Assembly (NCBI GenBank): GCA_028751875.1
Contig: CM054143.1
Coordinates: 65,007,269 to 65,071,268 of the forward strand
Direction: 5' to 3'
Source: Rapana venosa
Lineage: Eukaryota > Mollusca > Gastropoda > Neogastropoda > Muricidae
DNA: 64,000 nucleotides
Part shown: positions 31,292 to 44,324 of the stretch, piece after piece
Numbering within the stretch: the stretch's first letter is position 1
Layout of the letters: every line of letters begins with the position of its first letter
The notes under the pieces: generated by a model
What the model saw: only the letters and a program-made list of their open reading frames with translations
Databases searched by the model: none
What the model was told of the DNA's origin: nothing
Translations under genes and position numbers: made by a program

Positions 31292-31323
<32 letters not shown>

Positions 31324-31363
31324 GTGTGTTATGTGTGTGTGTGTATGTGTGTGTGTGTGTGTC
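31250..31363. repeat. (GT)n microsatellite
   Basis: GT array with GTAT and GGTG interruptions directly after the LINE piece. Confidence 0.95.
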
Positions 31364-31725
31364 ACAGGATGAAGGGAAGGGGGGCATCTAACTTCTGTGT
31401 AAAGATGTCTGGAACTACATAGTTCAAGATCTGCATATTATTATTTATTACATTATCATATAGTAGAAGGATTGTCCAGAAGGCAAGTTTGAGCTTTTAG
31501 ATTTATACTATTATAGTTTGATTGAATTATGAATTATATAAGCCATTTATGACATATAAACATTCATGTCCTTAGCACAGCCTATGATAGAGAGAACAAA
31601 TGAATGAATTCAAATGATCTTTTTTATGGGTTACAGATGAACACTCACAGACTATTTTTCATCCAGCCCTTGCCCTGATTTGAGACCAGAAAAAAATCAA
31701 CCTATTACTTAGAGAAAGAAAGATT

Positions 31726-31820
31726 ATGGATAGCTCAGTGGTCAGAGCACACACTTTCCCCAAGCTAAGAATCTTAGACTAAACAGCAATGCTGCAAGGT
31801 TACCAGGTGGATGGGTGACC
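31726..31820 (+). mobile_element. tRNA/5S hybrid SINE, family S1, 5' part only
   Basis: GGATAGCTCAGTGGTCAGAG, CACTTTCCCCAAGCTAAGA and AGGTTACCAGGTGGATGGGT. The body after GGTGACC is not S1-like. Confidence 0.65.
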
Positions 31821-31865
31821 TTAGGGATATATCATGATACTAAAGTCCAATACCCATACACTCAC

Positions 31866-31872
31866 AGAGAGA

Positions 31873-31917
<45 letters not shown>

Positions 31918-31975
31918 TTTGTGAGTGTGAGTGTGTGTGGTATGTGAAATGTGTGTGTATGTGTGTGTATCATGT
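31866..31975. repeat. (GA)n then (GT)n microsatellite
   Basis: GA array at 31866-31917 followed by degenerate GT. Confidence 0.9.
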
Positions 31976-32049
31976 GTATGTAAATCATGGATGCATATGT
32001 ATACATGTGTAAAATATTGGAAGGGGGGGGGGAGTTCTCTTGGAGCATG

Positions 32050-32850
32050 TTTACTACCACACTTCCTTCTGCAATGGATTATTGTAGTCAAACAGTACAC
32101 CAAGTAACACATGCTGGCTGTCATTGGATGAAACATGTACTTCACTTCCCGGTCTCCATGGCTCTGTTCTCAGACCGAGGTCCCATACTACATAGCTCAA
32201 CTGTCACATGTTACTCAGTGTTGTTTACATTACCTGTAATGAATGAAAGGGAATACATCGTTACATGTATAACATTTACTGAGAATTTACTGAGTTGAAG
32301 AGTAAAATATCAAGTGTGAAACTATTTTTCTTACCAATGTAGGGAATATCAAATTATGGTTATGTGATTCCACTTCAGTTCCAATGATACTGATAATGGC
32401 ATCATGATAGTTTTAAGTTTGTCAATGCAATGCACAGCCGTGAGGTTGCTATCCAGATCGATGTCACCACGCGTTTCCTTCAGGAAATAGGCCGAATTTT
32501 ATCAATATTTCGCAGGCATGACAAACTATTTCCTTTGAATTGGATTGCACACCTTCGTATTTAGGCCATAATTATTTCCAGTCTGCTGTCATTATGTCAT
32601 GTTATGCTTTGATCACCATAGCAGGAAGGGAACAGAAACCAAAAAGATAATAGACAATAATCATGTCGAATCCAAATCAATCATAAGCCCTTCACTTTCG
32701 GTTTTCCAAGGCCGACAAGCTGACAGATCACACAAAAAGAATTAGTATTATGTGTTCTTCATTTAAATAAAAAGAAGAATGAAATCATCATCATAAAGAT
32801 GTTTGATTATAAATTGTACCTGGAATGATTGACACCATTCGGATACCCTC
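32050..32850. other. Single-copy-looking stretch, nothing recognised
   Basis: No domain, tRNA or known repeat is visible in this AT-rich segment. Confidence 0.5.
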
Positions 32851-32956
32851 GGTTTAAAGTTCCAGGAAATATTTAGCTTTTGTCTTTTTACCAAAACTTT
32901 GAACAACTGTACGGGATGTCGCAAAATTGAGTACATTGTAACAACTCAATCCAACC

Positions 32957-32959
<3 letters not shown>

Positions 32960-33018
<59 letters not shown>

Positions 33019-33460
33019 AAATGAATGAATGAATGAATCTCTATGAATGAATGAATCTTTATCTTTCAAGGGTAACAGAATAAGCATAGGCATACTTATT
33101 TTTTTTTTTTTAGGACTATCAACGAAACAAGTGGAAGAAAAAACACCCACTACTTCAACAATGACAACATGATTTAAAAAGAGATAAGTGTAAATTTAAT
33201 AATACATAATCCCCAACTGACCTGAACATCAATGTCAAAAGATACCTATATTATACTTTTAATTTTCTTTTTTAAAAGAAAAGAGATATACGTTCAATAA
33301 ACACATAATTCTCAAATGAATCGAACATTAACATGAAAGCTGATCCACTGATTATAATTAATTAATATGGATAAAGTAAAATAGAGGGGAGCTGCAAGAA
33401 GCGAGAGAGATGAGAGAGAGAGAGAGAGAGAGAGAAAAGAGAGAGAGAGAGAGAGAAATG
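32960..33460. repeat. (GA)n arrays and (ATGA)n
   Basis: GA array at 32960-33015, AATG tetranucleotides at 33020-33060, GA arrays at 33405-33460. A degraded S3 tail may lie at 33060-33110. Confidence 0.85.
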
Positions 33461-33467
33461 ACAAATG

Positions 33468-33774
33468 ACAAATTCTTTTATTTCGAGGATAATGAATAAG
33501 CACACATGTGCTTTTTTACATCCAGTCCCCGCCTGTTAGGGATACATCTTAATAATAATAACCCAATACTTATACAGTCTCGCAATAAAAACAAGGGAAA
33601 TAACCCTTTTCAAACAGCTCCCCCCCCCCCCCCCCAACAACCCTCCCCCCCAAAGCAAGCAATTAAAAGAAAATCCTAAGAATACCCCACCCCTACCCCC
33701 CCCCCCCCAAAAAAAAACCCTAACCAAAACAAACAAACAAACAAAGAGAAGAAAAAACCAAACCAACAAAAGAT

Positions 33775-33838
<64 letters not shown>

Positions 33839-34085
33839 GACAAGAAAACCCTAAAATAACCCCCCCCCACCCCCAAAAAAACCCTAACCAAAACAACAAA
33901 CAAACAAACAAACAATCAAAAGAGAAAGAAAAACCAAACCAACCGAAGAAGATAAAAAAGAGAAAAAACAGACAAACAACAACAACAAGAACAACAACAG
34001 AGCCAAGAAAATAACACAACCAAACTTAATAATCATAAAGATAAACATCTACACAATGTCAAATGGTACATATACTTGTTACACA
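33468..34085 (-). repeat. Compound dispersed repeat with S3 tail, CAAA-rich; copy 1
   Basis: On the minus strand: TGTAGATGTTTATCTTTATG, TATTAAGTTTGGTTGTG, TTTG-rich sequence, two poly-G blocks, then the S3 tail TAAAAAAGCACATGTGTGCT. The same order occurs on the plus strand at 43680-44165. A GA array sits inside at 33780-33836. Both poly-C runs (33618-33634, 33698-33708) match poly-G runs in the other copy. Confidence 0.7.
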
Positions 34086-34107
34086 TAACTATAAGATATT
34101 GAAATAG

Positions 34108-34110
<3 letters not shown>

Positions 34111-34176
<66 letters not shown>

Positions 34177-34181
34177 AGAGA

Positions 34182-34215
<34 letters not shown>

Positions 34216-34373
34216 AGTGTGTGTGTGAGTGTGTTCTTTAATTTAAAGTTTTTCACATTAATGATAACATTATTAGACAAACTAGAGGGACATCTGCATG
34301 CATGTTGTCTACGTGTAAGTGAGTGTATCATATATACATCTAGAATGTGTGTGTGTGTGTGTTGTGTGTGTGT

Positions 34374-34405
<32 letters not shown>

Positions 34406-34478
34406 GTGTGTTGTGTGTGTGTGTGTGTGTGTGCGTGCGTGAGTGCGTGCGTGTGTGTGTGTGTGTGTGTGTGTGTAA
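34111..34478. repeat. (GA)n and (GT)n microsatellites
   Basis: GA array at 34111-34217 with AAG breaks. GT array at 34345-34478 with GTGC breaks. Confidence 0.95.
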
Positions 34479-34639
34479 GTATTGTTTACACCACTACTAG
34501 GAATATTTACACTACTACTAGGAATAATAATATGATGTTAAAAAATGTTCTCGCATGTCAAAAAGTTCAAACAAACGCGACCTTTACTTTAACAGGAACA
34601 AAAAATGATTAATAAAAACGACCTACCGGACTCTTAATC

Positions 34640-34860
34640 AAGCCTTTTGCTTTTTCTAGCATTTTAAGATTATCAAACAAAATGTCTGTGATAGATAAAG
34701 AAGCAAGATCATCGTCAGACAACCAAACGGGCAAATAGGCTGCTGTTTCAACTGATCACAGAAAAAACAACAACCAGGTCTTGGTGTAATCTCATCACCA
34801 CAAATACATGACATAATTATTTCAAATGAATTTAGTTTTGAGGGCATCACGTCTTAATCT
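34640..34860 (-). pseudogene. I-group LINE C-terminal remnant
   Basis: The minus strand reads CICGDEITPRPGCCFFCDQL then KQQPICPFGCL, matching the post-RNase H Cys/His motif (CxCGxxIT, HLLxxC) with the His replaced. It is similar in kind to 30156-30592. Confidence 0.55.
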
Positions 34861-35640
34861 GTATATCAAACTTGTCAACAGTCCGTCCGTATCGCGCAAG
34901 AATGTCAATAATGGTACCCCCTCTCTCCCTTCCACATAACACTCAATGTTAAAGATTTAATTCCTTAAACCCCTAATGGTGAATGGAGGATATACTGGTA
35001 TTTAACAGGAGAACAAGCCTAACAGCACTGGCTTTCCACTGTTATCAGCGCCAACAGAAGCTGACAAACGAGTGTTCACCATGGAAGGAGCGACTGTACT
35101 GAAATAAGGAACAAAGCAAAGAAGAAAATCCACAAGGCATTTAAAAACCCCGCCACTTGTATGTACACTTTAAAAAAAAAAAGCAATTTCAGTGGAGGCC
35201 CAAGGGGAAATGAAGTCAGTTATGAAGGAAAACAAATGACATTTTGGTGACAATTTTGACAAAGATAGAGGACCTTGTCGAGATTTGCATTTCATCAGCT
35301 TACAAAACTTATAACTTGACGTAGGCTGAAGAAAATGTTGAAGAATAAAATTTTGTTGTTAATGATTGAAGTAGGGACATTCCAGAATGGACACATGGTT
35401 CTATGTTTGCCTTTGATTTATAAAAAAAAAAAAAAGCAGTTACATATGTGTGTGTGTGTGTGCTTGCGTGCGTGCGCGAGTGTGTGTGTGTGCATTCAAG
35501 GACATTATTGGCTTAATTTTAATTGAGTCCAGGTAATCAATCTGTCAGTACTGTTTTGAAGATTTAGAGATAACCTACAGGGGTCGGAATTATTGCACAC
35601 ACACAAAAGAAAATGATAGAGATAATTATGTCGTCAGCAG
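34861..35640. other. No gene seen; A-rich runs and a short (GT)n
   Basis: Contains a GT array at 35447-35492 and A runs at about 35172 and 35420. May be decayed LINE between the pieces at 34640 and 35650. Confidence 0.45.
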
Positions 35641-35644
35641 ACAT

Positions 35645-35980
35645 TCCAGGCTACATTTCTACAAAACAGGTTAAGTCTTTTTACATAGACTGAAATAAGA
35701 GTGGACCCAATACTGACCCTTGTGTTACTCCTTGTTCAATGGATACTAGTTCTAATGTTTGATCATTAACAGTTCCCAGATGCTGCCTATCTGACCAACA
35801 CATTTCTGGTGATTGAATAATTTCAGGTGTTCGCGTGTAAACGTTGATTTTGGACAATAACAAAGAGTGATTATAACATCAAAGGCTTTTTGAAAGTCAA
35901 CAAAAAAGAAGACTTGTAAAATCGTTGTCATATATACCGTGGAAGAGACTGTCAGTAAATTAAGTAAGAGCAATATGACA
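35645..35980 (-). pseudogene. LINE reverse transcriptase fragment, frameshifted
   Basis: Minus-strand pieces FFVDFQKAFDVI (RT block with catalytic Asp), KINVYTRTPEIIQ, GTVNDQTLELVSIEQG and GVTQGSVLGPLLF (Q-G-S block). Together they are the RT fingers-to-palm region of a non-LTR element. The FADD block would come next but is not found. Possibly the 5' side of the remnant at 34640-34860. Confidence 0.7.
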
Positions 35981-38379
35981 AAAATAGTTTATGCAAAATT
36001 CTGATTCATCTTCGTTCATTAGACTGCCCCAACAGCCAGAGAGTGGCTTCTGACGATTAATTTCTGTATATATTTGTGTCACATTAAGAGCTCTCTCTCC
36101 TCTCTCTCTCTCTTCTCATCTCTCTCATTCTCTCCTCTCTCTCTCTCCTCAGTGAATAGTGGCAAACCTATTTTTCCTTCTCTCTGGTGTCTAACCTATC
36201 TATTCTGTTTCTTATTAATATTGTCTTTGCCATAGGTTTCTGTTACGAAAATTGTCCCCAAATTAAAACTTAAAAGACATTTTTTTTAAATGTTTTTTTA
36301 AAAAAATTTATTTTATTATTTTTTTAAAATTTTTTCGGGTTTTTAAGGTTCCCCTTTTGTTTAAATTTAAAATTTTGAGGGGAACTGGTGCAGTAAAAAA
36401 GTGGGGGAAATCCTCAGGGAACTTTGGGGGGACTGTAGAACAAGAGATACTACCCAAAAGGGTTTGGGTTTTTGGTGTGCCTGTAGGGTTTTTTTTTTTT
36501 TTTTTAAAAAAAAAATGGGTTTTTTAAAACCCTAGACAGATCACAATTTTATTAGATAGTGCCCAAACAGTAAGTGTGCAACACGGGTGCAGTGAGGGCC
36601 CTTTTGGGTTTTGAGGGGACTTGTTGGGTGACTGCGAGGGGCAAAAAAAATTTTTTTTTTCAGTGCTTACGATTGACATGTTCAGTAAACGTTTGAGTGA
36701 AAATTTTTTCCCATGAGGAATGAGCTGTGTAGAAAATTTCCGGCGGACAAATTCCCTAAAGGGGCCCTTTTTTTTTTTTTTTCCAGTGATAAACAAACTG
36801 TGCGGTGCCGCAAAGTTCCCCACCACCCCCCCCCCTACTTTTTGCTGATTGTTTTTTTTTTCCAGTGACAAGATAAGGGGCTGAAAAAATCTTTTGGGGA
36901 AAACCCCATGCTAAACCGGGCTGCTTCAAAGAAGTGTCATTGGTTTTGGGTGGGGACCCAAATTTTTTTCCTAGGGGCCCTTTTTGGGAGATTTCCTTTT
37001 TAAACTGGCAGAGACTAACGTGACCGGGCCCTGAAATTTTGAAGCGGGGAAAAAACCCCCTTTTTTGAAAAATTCCCGGGGTTTTGTTTAGCAAAATTTA
37101 CCTGAGTTAGGGTTTTTTGCTTTAAAGATGCTAAAACATTGGGGATTTCAGATTTCAGTACCTTATTTCAGTTTGAGTGGTTATTTTTTTTTTTAAACCT
37201 CACTAAATTTTTTTTCCTTATTTTGTTGTACTTATTTTCCTCCTCCACCCCCCCAAATTTTTTTTTCATTTTCCCCCCTTCAGGTGTTAAGTTTTTCCAA
37301 CAAACAAAATCTATTTTTTTTTTTCCTTTACGGCCATTTTGCTCCTTTCTTGTTGTTTTCCCTTTTCCCAAACATATCCCTCCCTTCAAAAAACCCAAAA
37401 AGACAGTTTCATACCAACCACAATAAGGGGCCCCAAAAAAAAGGAAAGGCCTCCCCGTATTTGCCACCTAAATATAAACCCCAGGGGCATTTAAAAAAAA
37501 CCCCGAAGAAATAAATCAAACCCAAACAATCCTTTTCACAACTAGGGCTATCTGAGTCGGGGGATTTTCCCCCCCCAACAAAAACCCACGGGATTTTTTA
37601 TATTCCAGGAAATAAAATCCTGCGAAAAGGGTTTAAAAACAAAACCCCCAAAAAACGGGAAAACCTAATCTATATTAGTGAGTCCATAACCTTAAGCGTT
37701 CCTTCTCCATTTAGAACATTTTTTGGCGTAAAAACCAAATTTTGGTTTTTAGGTTTCTAAAAAAGGGGCCCAAAAACCTATTTTTTTTAATTTTGGATCT
37801 CCCTATAGGAACCAACAGAAAGAAAAAACGGGGACTGACAAATTTGACCCCTTTATGAAAACAGCCCCCTATTAAAATCAATTTGAAGAAATTTCTTATT
37901 AGGAACTTAAATATCGTCTAAAAAAAAGAAAATTTAATCAATGGGGGACCCAAATAAAAAAATTTCATAAAACCCCCCCCCCAACTATTTTAATTCACCC
38001 AGGAGAGTCCCCCCCAAAACCAAGCACAATAATTGACCATACAATTATCAAACCCAAAAAACAACATTTTGAAACGGGGTATCCCAGTCTAAAAACTGCA
38101 GCGATCACTTAACCCATCGAAATCTTTGGTAAAAAAAAACGAAAAAAAACCCCAAAAAAACCCCCTGGCCACAAAACTAAAAACAAAAAAAATTTTTTTT
38201 GGGCAAAATTTTTAAAGAGAATTTTTTCCCTTTATTAAAATTTAAAAGTAACTCAATTCTTGGGAAACATTCACTTTTAACTGATCCAGACTTAGCCATA
38301 TAATTTTTGGAAAAAAATTTTTAACGCTATTTACAACAAACATCCCCCACAAAAAAATTCCATTAGGACAAATACACCC

Positions 38380-40250
38380 CCAAAAACCAAACCTTTTGGC
38401 TCACAAAGGAACTAGAAAACATGCAAATCTTAAAACCCTTTTTTTAAAAGAAAAACATAAAAAACACGAAGGGTCAAAAAAAAAAAAAGAAATCCCAAAA
38501 ACCTCAAAAAAAAACGGCGAGAAAAAAAGAAAAAATTTTCCAAACTTACTATCAAACCAAACAAAACTCAAAGCCCTTTTAGGGCCCGTCCCAAAAATTT
38601 AAATAACTAAAAAACCCAAAGCACTTCCAAAAAAAAATGTAACAAAGAGGGTTTACTGCCGAAAATTTAAACCCAGTTTTTTCCTTTTAAATGCTCTACT
38701 AAAATTTGGGAAAAGGATACTTTCCAAAATCCAAAAACTAAAAGAACAAAAAACAATATTTAAAGGGAAAACACCTCCTTCAAAAATTTTCACTTTCCAT
38801 TTATGCCTTTTCCCGGGAGGTCAAATTGGTTATCTAACTCCACCTTCAAAAAAAACAAGAACGCTGGTCGGGATGGAATAGACGCAGAATATTGAAGCAC
38901 AGCGCCATTTAATCACAGACACTTTTCCATATATTTTTAAAACCCTTTGTCTCAAAAAAAAAAAACCTTTTCCCCCCCCCCAATCCCTTTCCCAAAACAG
39001 TTTAAAGTAATCCCCATCAAAAAAGCCCGGGGGAAAACCCCTTCAGCCCCTTTCAAACTATAGATAATTTCCATCAAATCAAACCTTTTCCAAAACCCCC
39101 TTGGGAACAACATAAAACAAACACATATCCTTTTCCCCCTTTTAAAGAATACTACCAATTTAATTTTCCCCCCTAACCGTCGGGAAATTTAGACAAAATC
39201 CCCTAAAGGCCCTACGGGGAAACTGATTGGGGCCCTCGAGCCCAACGGGCTATCAAACTTTAAAAAGACAATAAATTTTGTAGAGTATATATTTTAATCT
39301 CAAAAAAGCTTTTGCAAAAATTGACCCAAACACTTTTTCAAAAAAAAAAAACCAAAACCTTTACCATTTCTCTCCCAAAAATCCCTTTAAGAACTGCTTG
39401 TTTCCTTCCTATCTAAAAAAACAGGCAACAGTGTGTCTAAAATAGGTAAAAAACAAACACCCAAAAACTACAAGCCATAAGTTTTGGAGTACCACAAGGA
39501 TCCATACAAAGGACCAAATTCCCTACTCACTATACATAAAAAGGGAAACATTCCCCTCTCCACTTCAAATCCAAAGCAACTTTTTTGCTGATAAACACAA
39601 ACTTTTTCATACGACCACAATAACCTTTCCTCTAGCAAATGCATTCAAAAAAGGGGTTTTGACAGCTTTTTTGAAGGGCCCCAAAAAACTAAACCAAATG
39701 TCCTATTAACCCCCCCCAAAAGAAAAAATTTCATTTTTTTATTCCCCAAACTAACAAAAGCAAAAACAAAATTTAACCCAGAAATTTACTTCCTTTAAAA
39801 AATTAAAAAGGAAAAAAAGAACAAACCTATCACCAAAAGGTTTTGGGGGAAAAACCATTAAATGAAAATCTCAGTTGGTTCTAACCACATACCTCAACTA
39901 TCAAATACAGCCCAAAGGAAAAAAAACCAATTTTTCAAAAAAAATAAAAGCGCTTTCTTGACTTTCATTTGGGGGAAAACTATTTTTTCCAATTTTAAAT
40001 CCCAAACCTCAATAGACTTTTGTTTCCCTACCCCTGTGGGATTTTTCAAAGGCAAAAAAACCACTATTGAAAACCGTTTTAAACTTTTAAAAGGACAAGT
40101 TAGGAAACGTTTCTCTTTCCAAACCCCCTTTGGGCCCTTTAAAAAAAGGAACCCCAATTTTAAAAACTTTAAAAGGAAAAAAACCCCTGGAAACCTTTAT
40201 ACAAAAATTAAAATTTTTTATTTTTTCCCCCCTTTAACAAAAAACCCAAA
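38380..40250 (+). pseudogene. Non-LTR retrotransposon ORF2, readable through sequence errors
   Basis: Pieces in order on the plus strand: FWLTKELENM (linker block, usually PWxT), KNKNAGRDGIDAE (usually KN.AG.DGI), SQKAFAKIDPNT (usually SKAFDTIDHN), GVPQGSI then a damaged LGPxLF block, FFADKHKLF (usually FADDTxLF), and WFxPHTSTIKY (thumb). The order and spacing fit an RT of about 600 residues. Frames change constantly because of local sequence error, so whether the copy itself is intact cannot be judged. Confidence 0.65.
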
Positions 40251-40949
40251 TTAAAATTTAAATAAAAAAAGGGAAAATTAAAATGGATGGAAAAAAAAAT
40301 TCTTTTGCCCCCCCAAGGAACCCCTTTTTTTTTTATTCCCCAACCCCCCCTTTTTTTTTTTAAACCTTTAAAAAAGCCCCCAAATACCCCCTCCCTCCGC
40401 AAAAAAAAAAGGCCCTTTCCCCCCCTTTCCCCCAGTAAGCCCCCCCCCTTTTTAAAATTTTTCTTTTTTAAATTTTTAACCCAAAGGAAAACCTTTAAAT
40501 TTTACCGTTTTTTTTCCTGTTTCTTCCTTTTTTTTTTTTTTAAATTTTAAAAAATTTTTTTCAATTACAAAAAAATTTTAAAAAATAATCAAAAATAACA
40601 AAAAATTTTAATTTCCCAATAAAAAAAAAGTTGTTTCCCCTATTTTGTTTAAAATTTTCTTTTTTTTCCCCCCTTTCCCCTTAAATTGTTTGGGTTTTTT
40701 AAAACCCGGGCCCCCCCCCTTCTTTCTCCCCTCTCCCCTTTTAAATAAACACCCTCCCCCCCCCCCACCCCCCCCAAAACAATTGGTTTTTTTCCAAAAT
40801 CTTTTTCCTATTTTTTTCTTTCCCCCTTTTCTTCTTTTTCCCTTTTTTCTTTTTTAAATTTTTTTTTTTTTTCCCTTTTATTTAAAAATTTTTTAAATTT
40901 TTTAACTTTTATGGTTAATTTGTACGAGTAAATTCAAAAAATTTTTGGA

Positions 40950-41290
40950 AGGTTGATAAGGGGCTGTTTGAAAATTATTTTAATTTTTTTTTATCCTTTT
41001 TGGGAAACCAAAAAAAACCAAAACCACCCCCAAAACACAAAACACAACACACACCACACACACAAAACACACACACCCCCTCCCCCCTCCCCCCCTTCTC
41101 CTTCCTCTTTTTTCTCCTCCTCCCCCTATTCCCCCTTTTCCCTTAAATTTTGGGTTTTTATTATGCCCTTTTTTTTTCCCTTTTCTTATTTCGGGAAAAA
41201 GGGTATTGGGTTTAATTCTTTCATGACATTAATTTGAGAGTAAAACCCAAAAAATTTGAGGTGACCCTGCCTTTTTTGAGAATTATTATT
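40950..41290 (+). repeat. CA-rich/pyrimidine cassette, copy 1 of up to 3
   Basis: CA-rich tract, C/T-rich tract, then TTTCATGACAT..AATTTGAGAG-type sequence. Similar cassettes appear at about 41820-42120 and 43190-43470, where GACATATAATTTGAAAAGAG can be read. All are distorted by errors. Confidence 0.45.
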
Positions 41291-42504
41291 TTAGTTTACC
41301 CCGGGAAACACACCACCCCACCCCCCCATTTTTCCCACCCCTAAGGTCCCCCAACCACCCCCCCACCACCCCTCTCTCCCTTTTCTTCTCCATCCCCTTT
41401 TCCCTCCTTCCTCCTAAACCTTTGTTTTTGGTTTTTATCCCCCCCCCCCCCCCCCCCATTCTCCTTCTTTCCTTGATTTAATTCTTAATTAGGGGTTTTT
41501 GGGGTTTTTCAACCCCCCCCCCCAAAACCTGCGGTTTCCTGGTTTGCCCCTTGTTCGTCCCCTTTTGTTTAAATTTTTTAAAATTCTGTTTCCCTGCCCC
41601 CAATCTCTCTCCCTCTCCCCCCTTTTTCAATCTGTTCCCCCCCACCCCTTCTCACCCCTTCCTATCTCTCTCCTCCTCTTCTTTTTCCCCCTCTTTCTCT
41701 CACACTCCCTCGGGCCCTTTTTCCTCTCTCTCCTCCCTTTCTCCCCCCACTATGACCTTATATTTTTTGGGCGGGTTTTTTATTTTTTTTTTCTTTTCTT
41801 TTTTTCCTTTTTTTCCCTCCTTGTTTTTATTGTGTGAGAGTAGGGTTTTGGAATTTATTTTGATTATCAGGGACAAAAAATTTTAAATGAGTAATCAAAA
41901 AAAGGGGTTGAAGTGATCGGGAACGTTTTGAGACTTATATTTTTAAAGAACCATCCCCGAAAACAAAACACAAAACACACACAACACACCCCCAATACAC
42001 ACACAACCCCACACACACACAAAAACACCTACACAAAAAAAAACCCCACAAAACCACAACACTCTCTCTTTTTCTCTCTCTCTCTCCCCCTCTCTCCCCC
42101 TCTCCTTCTATAGTTGTTGGGGACTTCTAAAAAAGGGGAAATTTTTTTTATTTTTTTCTATTTCAATAAAAAATTTTGGGCTTTTTTGACTGAAACTTGC
42201 TCCAAAAATGCCTATTTCAATTTTTTCAAAAATTTTTTAATTAAACGGGGGTAACAACTATGTGAAACTATTTTTGCAATAAGGGGGGTTTTCCCTTTTT
42301 TTAAGATCAAAATTTTTGGCTTACTCCTTCTCCCTCTCCCCTCTCACCTCCTCTTTTTCCTCTCCCTTTTTCCCCTCTCTCTCTGTGCCCTGTCGGGTCT
42401 TTTGTTGTTAAATTGCTGTTTTTAATGTTGTGGGTTGGGTTTTTGATTTGTTTTTTTTTTTGTTGTTTGTTTTTGTTTTTTGTATGTTTGTTTTTGTTTT
42501 TTTG

Positions 42505-42543
42505 GGGGGGGAGGGGGGGGGGTGGGGGGGGGGGGGGGGGGGT

Positions 42544-42592
<49 letters not shown>

Positions 42593-42604
42593 GGGGGGGG
42601 GGGT
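42505..42604. repeat. Poly-G tract of about 100 nt
   Basis: Almost pure G broken by single A or T. Length unreliable. Confidence 0.85.
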
Positions 42605-42904
42605 TGTACGGTTTTGGGGGTTTTTTTTGTTTTTTCCCTCCTCATTTGTTTGTTTGTTTTTTGTTGTTTCTTTTTTTTTCTGTTTGTTTGGTTGGGGATG
42701 GGTTTTTTTGTTTTTTTGGTTTTTTTTTTTGGGGGGGATGGTTCTGGGTTTTTTTTTGGGGGTTTCTTTTTTTTCGGGGGTTTAAATTTTTTTTTGTTTG
42801 TTTGTTTTTTTTTTTCCCTCTTTTTTTTTTCTTTTTAAAAGGTTTTTCCTTTTTTCCTTCAACTGTTTAAAAGGTATTAGAACTGAGTTTATTTATTTTT
42901 AAAA

Positions 42905-42972
42905 AACCCCACGGGCGGGGGGCTTATAAAAACACTTTAGTTCTTATTCATTATCCTGGAAAAAATTTTTTT
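42905..42972 (+). mobile_element. S3 tail, error-distorted
   Basis: GGGCTTATAAAAACACTTTA and TTCTTATTCATTATCCTGGA correspond to the S3 end AAAAGCACA..AGTGCTTATTCCATTATCC. Confidence 0.45.
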
Positions 42973-43679
42973 TCTCCCAAATTTCTTACAATGTTTTTGA
43001 TGTTCTTTTTTTTGACTTTTTATTGGGGGTTTTCCCCCCCCTTTTAAATTTCGTGAGTGTATGGGGATTTTTCAAAATTTTTTTTTATTATCATTTACAT
43101 TTAATTTTTTTATAGGGGTTTTTTTAAAAAGGGGTTGGTGCTGTAGATCCCTGTGCCTTTTGGTATTATATATTTAGTATTATCCTGAAAACCCCCACCA
43201 ACCCCACACACAAACACACACACACACCCCACACACACACACACACACACTCACTCAATTTACTCAAATCACATTCCCCCCTCAATGACTGGGATAGGTT
43301 TTGATTCTTCTTTTTTTTTTGTTTCAATTTTTTTTATTGTGTTCAAAATATGGGGGTTTTGAAATTTTTTTTCCCTTTTCATGACATATAATTTGAAAAG
43401 AGTAAAATCAAAAATGAGTGTTGATGGGGAACGTGTACTGGTTTTTGGGAATTTTAAAAAATTTGGGTATAAACTTTTAAAAAATTCAACAAAAAACACA
43501 CCTCTTTTGTCCTTTTTCTTTCCCCTCTCACCTTTTTTTTCGTTTTGCTTATATTTTTTGGGGTATCCTGATGAAGGAAATTTAAAAATTTTTAATTTTC
43601 AAAACTTATTGGGGCCTTGTCCTCTTTTACCAAAATCTTAACGAGGCCCTTTTTCAATATCTATTTTTTAAGTTAACAG

Positions 43680-43889
43680 TAAAAGTACCATTTGACCCAA
43701 GTGTAGATGTTTTTCTTTGAAATTATTAAGTTTGGTTGTTATTCTTTTTGGTTTTGTTTTTGTTGTTTTTTTTTTTTTTGGTTTTTCTTTTTTTCCTTTT
43801 TTTTCCCCTTTTTTTGTTGGTTTTTTTTTTTCTTTCCCCTTTTGTTTTTATGTTTGTTTTTGGTTTTGGGTTTTTTTTTGGGGGGGGGT

Positions 43890-43925
<36 letters not shown>

Positions 43926-44165
43926 GGGGGTGGTTTTTAAAGGGTTTTTTTTTATTAGTTTGCCTTTTTGGGGGTTTGGGGGGGGGGGGGGGGGGGGGGA
44001 ATGCTTTTTAAAAAAGGGGTTTTTTTTCCCCCCCCCATGTTTCTTTTCTTTCTGTTTAACTGTTTTAAAAAGGAGGGTTTTTTATTAAAAGATTTAACCC
44101 TCGGGCGGGGGGCTTGGGGGTGTAAAAAAGCACATGAGTTTCTTATTCATATCCCAAATAAAAAA
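43680..44165 (+). repeat. Compound dispersed repeat with S3 tail; copy 2 (inverted to 33468-34085)
   Basis: Reads GTACCATTTGACCCAAGTGT, TTATTAAGTTTGGTTGTTAT, TTTG-rich sequence, poly-G blocks (43879-43924, 43978-43999) and the S3 tail TGTAAAAAAGCACATGAGTT. Confidence 0.65.
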
Positions 44166-44324
44166 GAAATTTTCATTGTCATTGTATTTTTTTCCCCCCT
44201 TTTCCCCCCTTTCCCCAAACCCCCCCTCTCCTTTTCCTCCCCCACCCCCAACCCCCCCCATCTCTTTTCCCTCTCCCCCCTCTCTTTTTCCCCTCTGTTT
44301 ATTTTTTTTATTTTTTTTTTTTAA

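Noticed and set aside
42305..42870. Pro- and Gly-rich coding frames
   Set aside because: They translate homopolymer G or C tracts in the low-quality segment.
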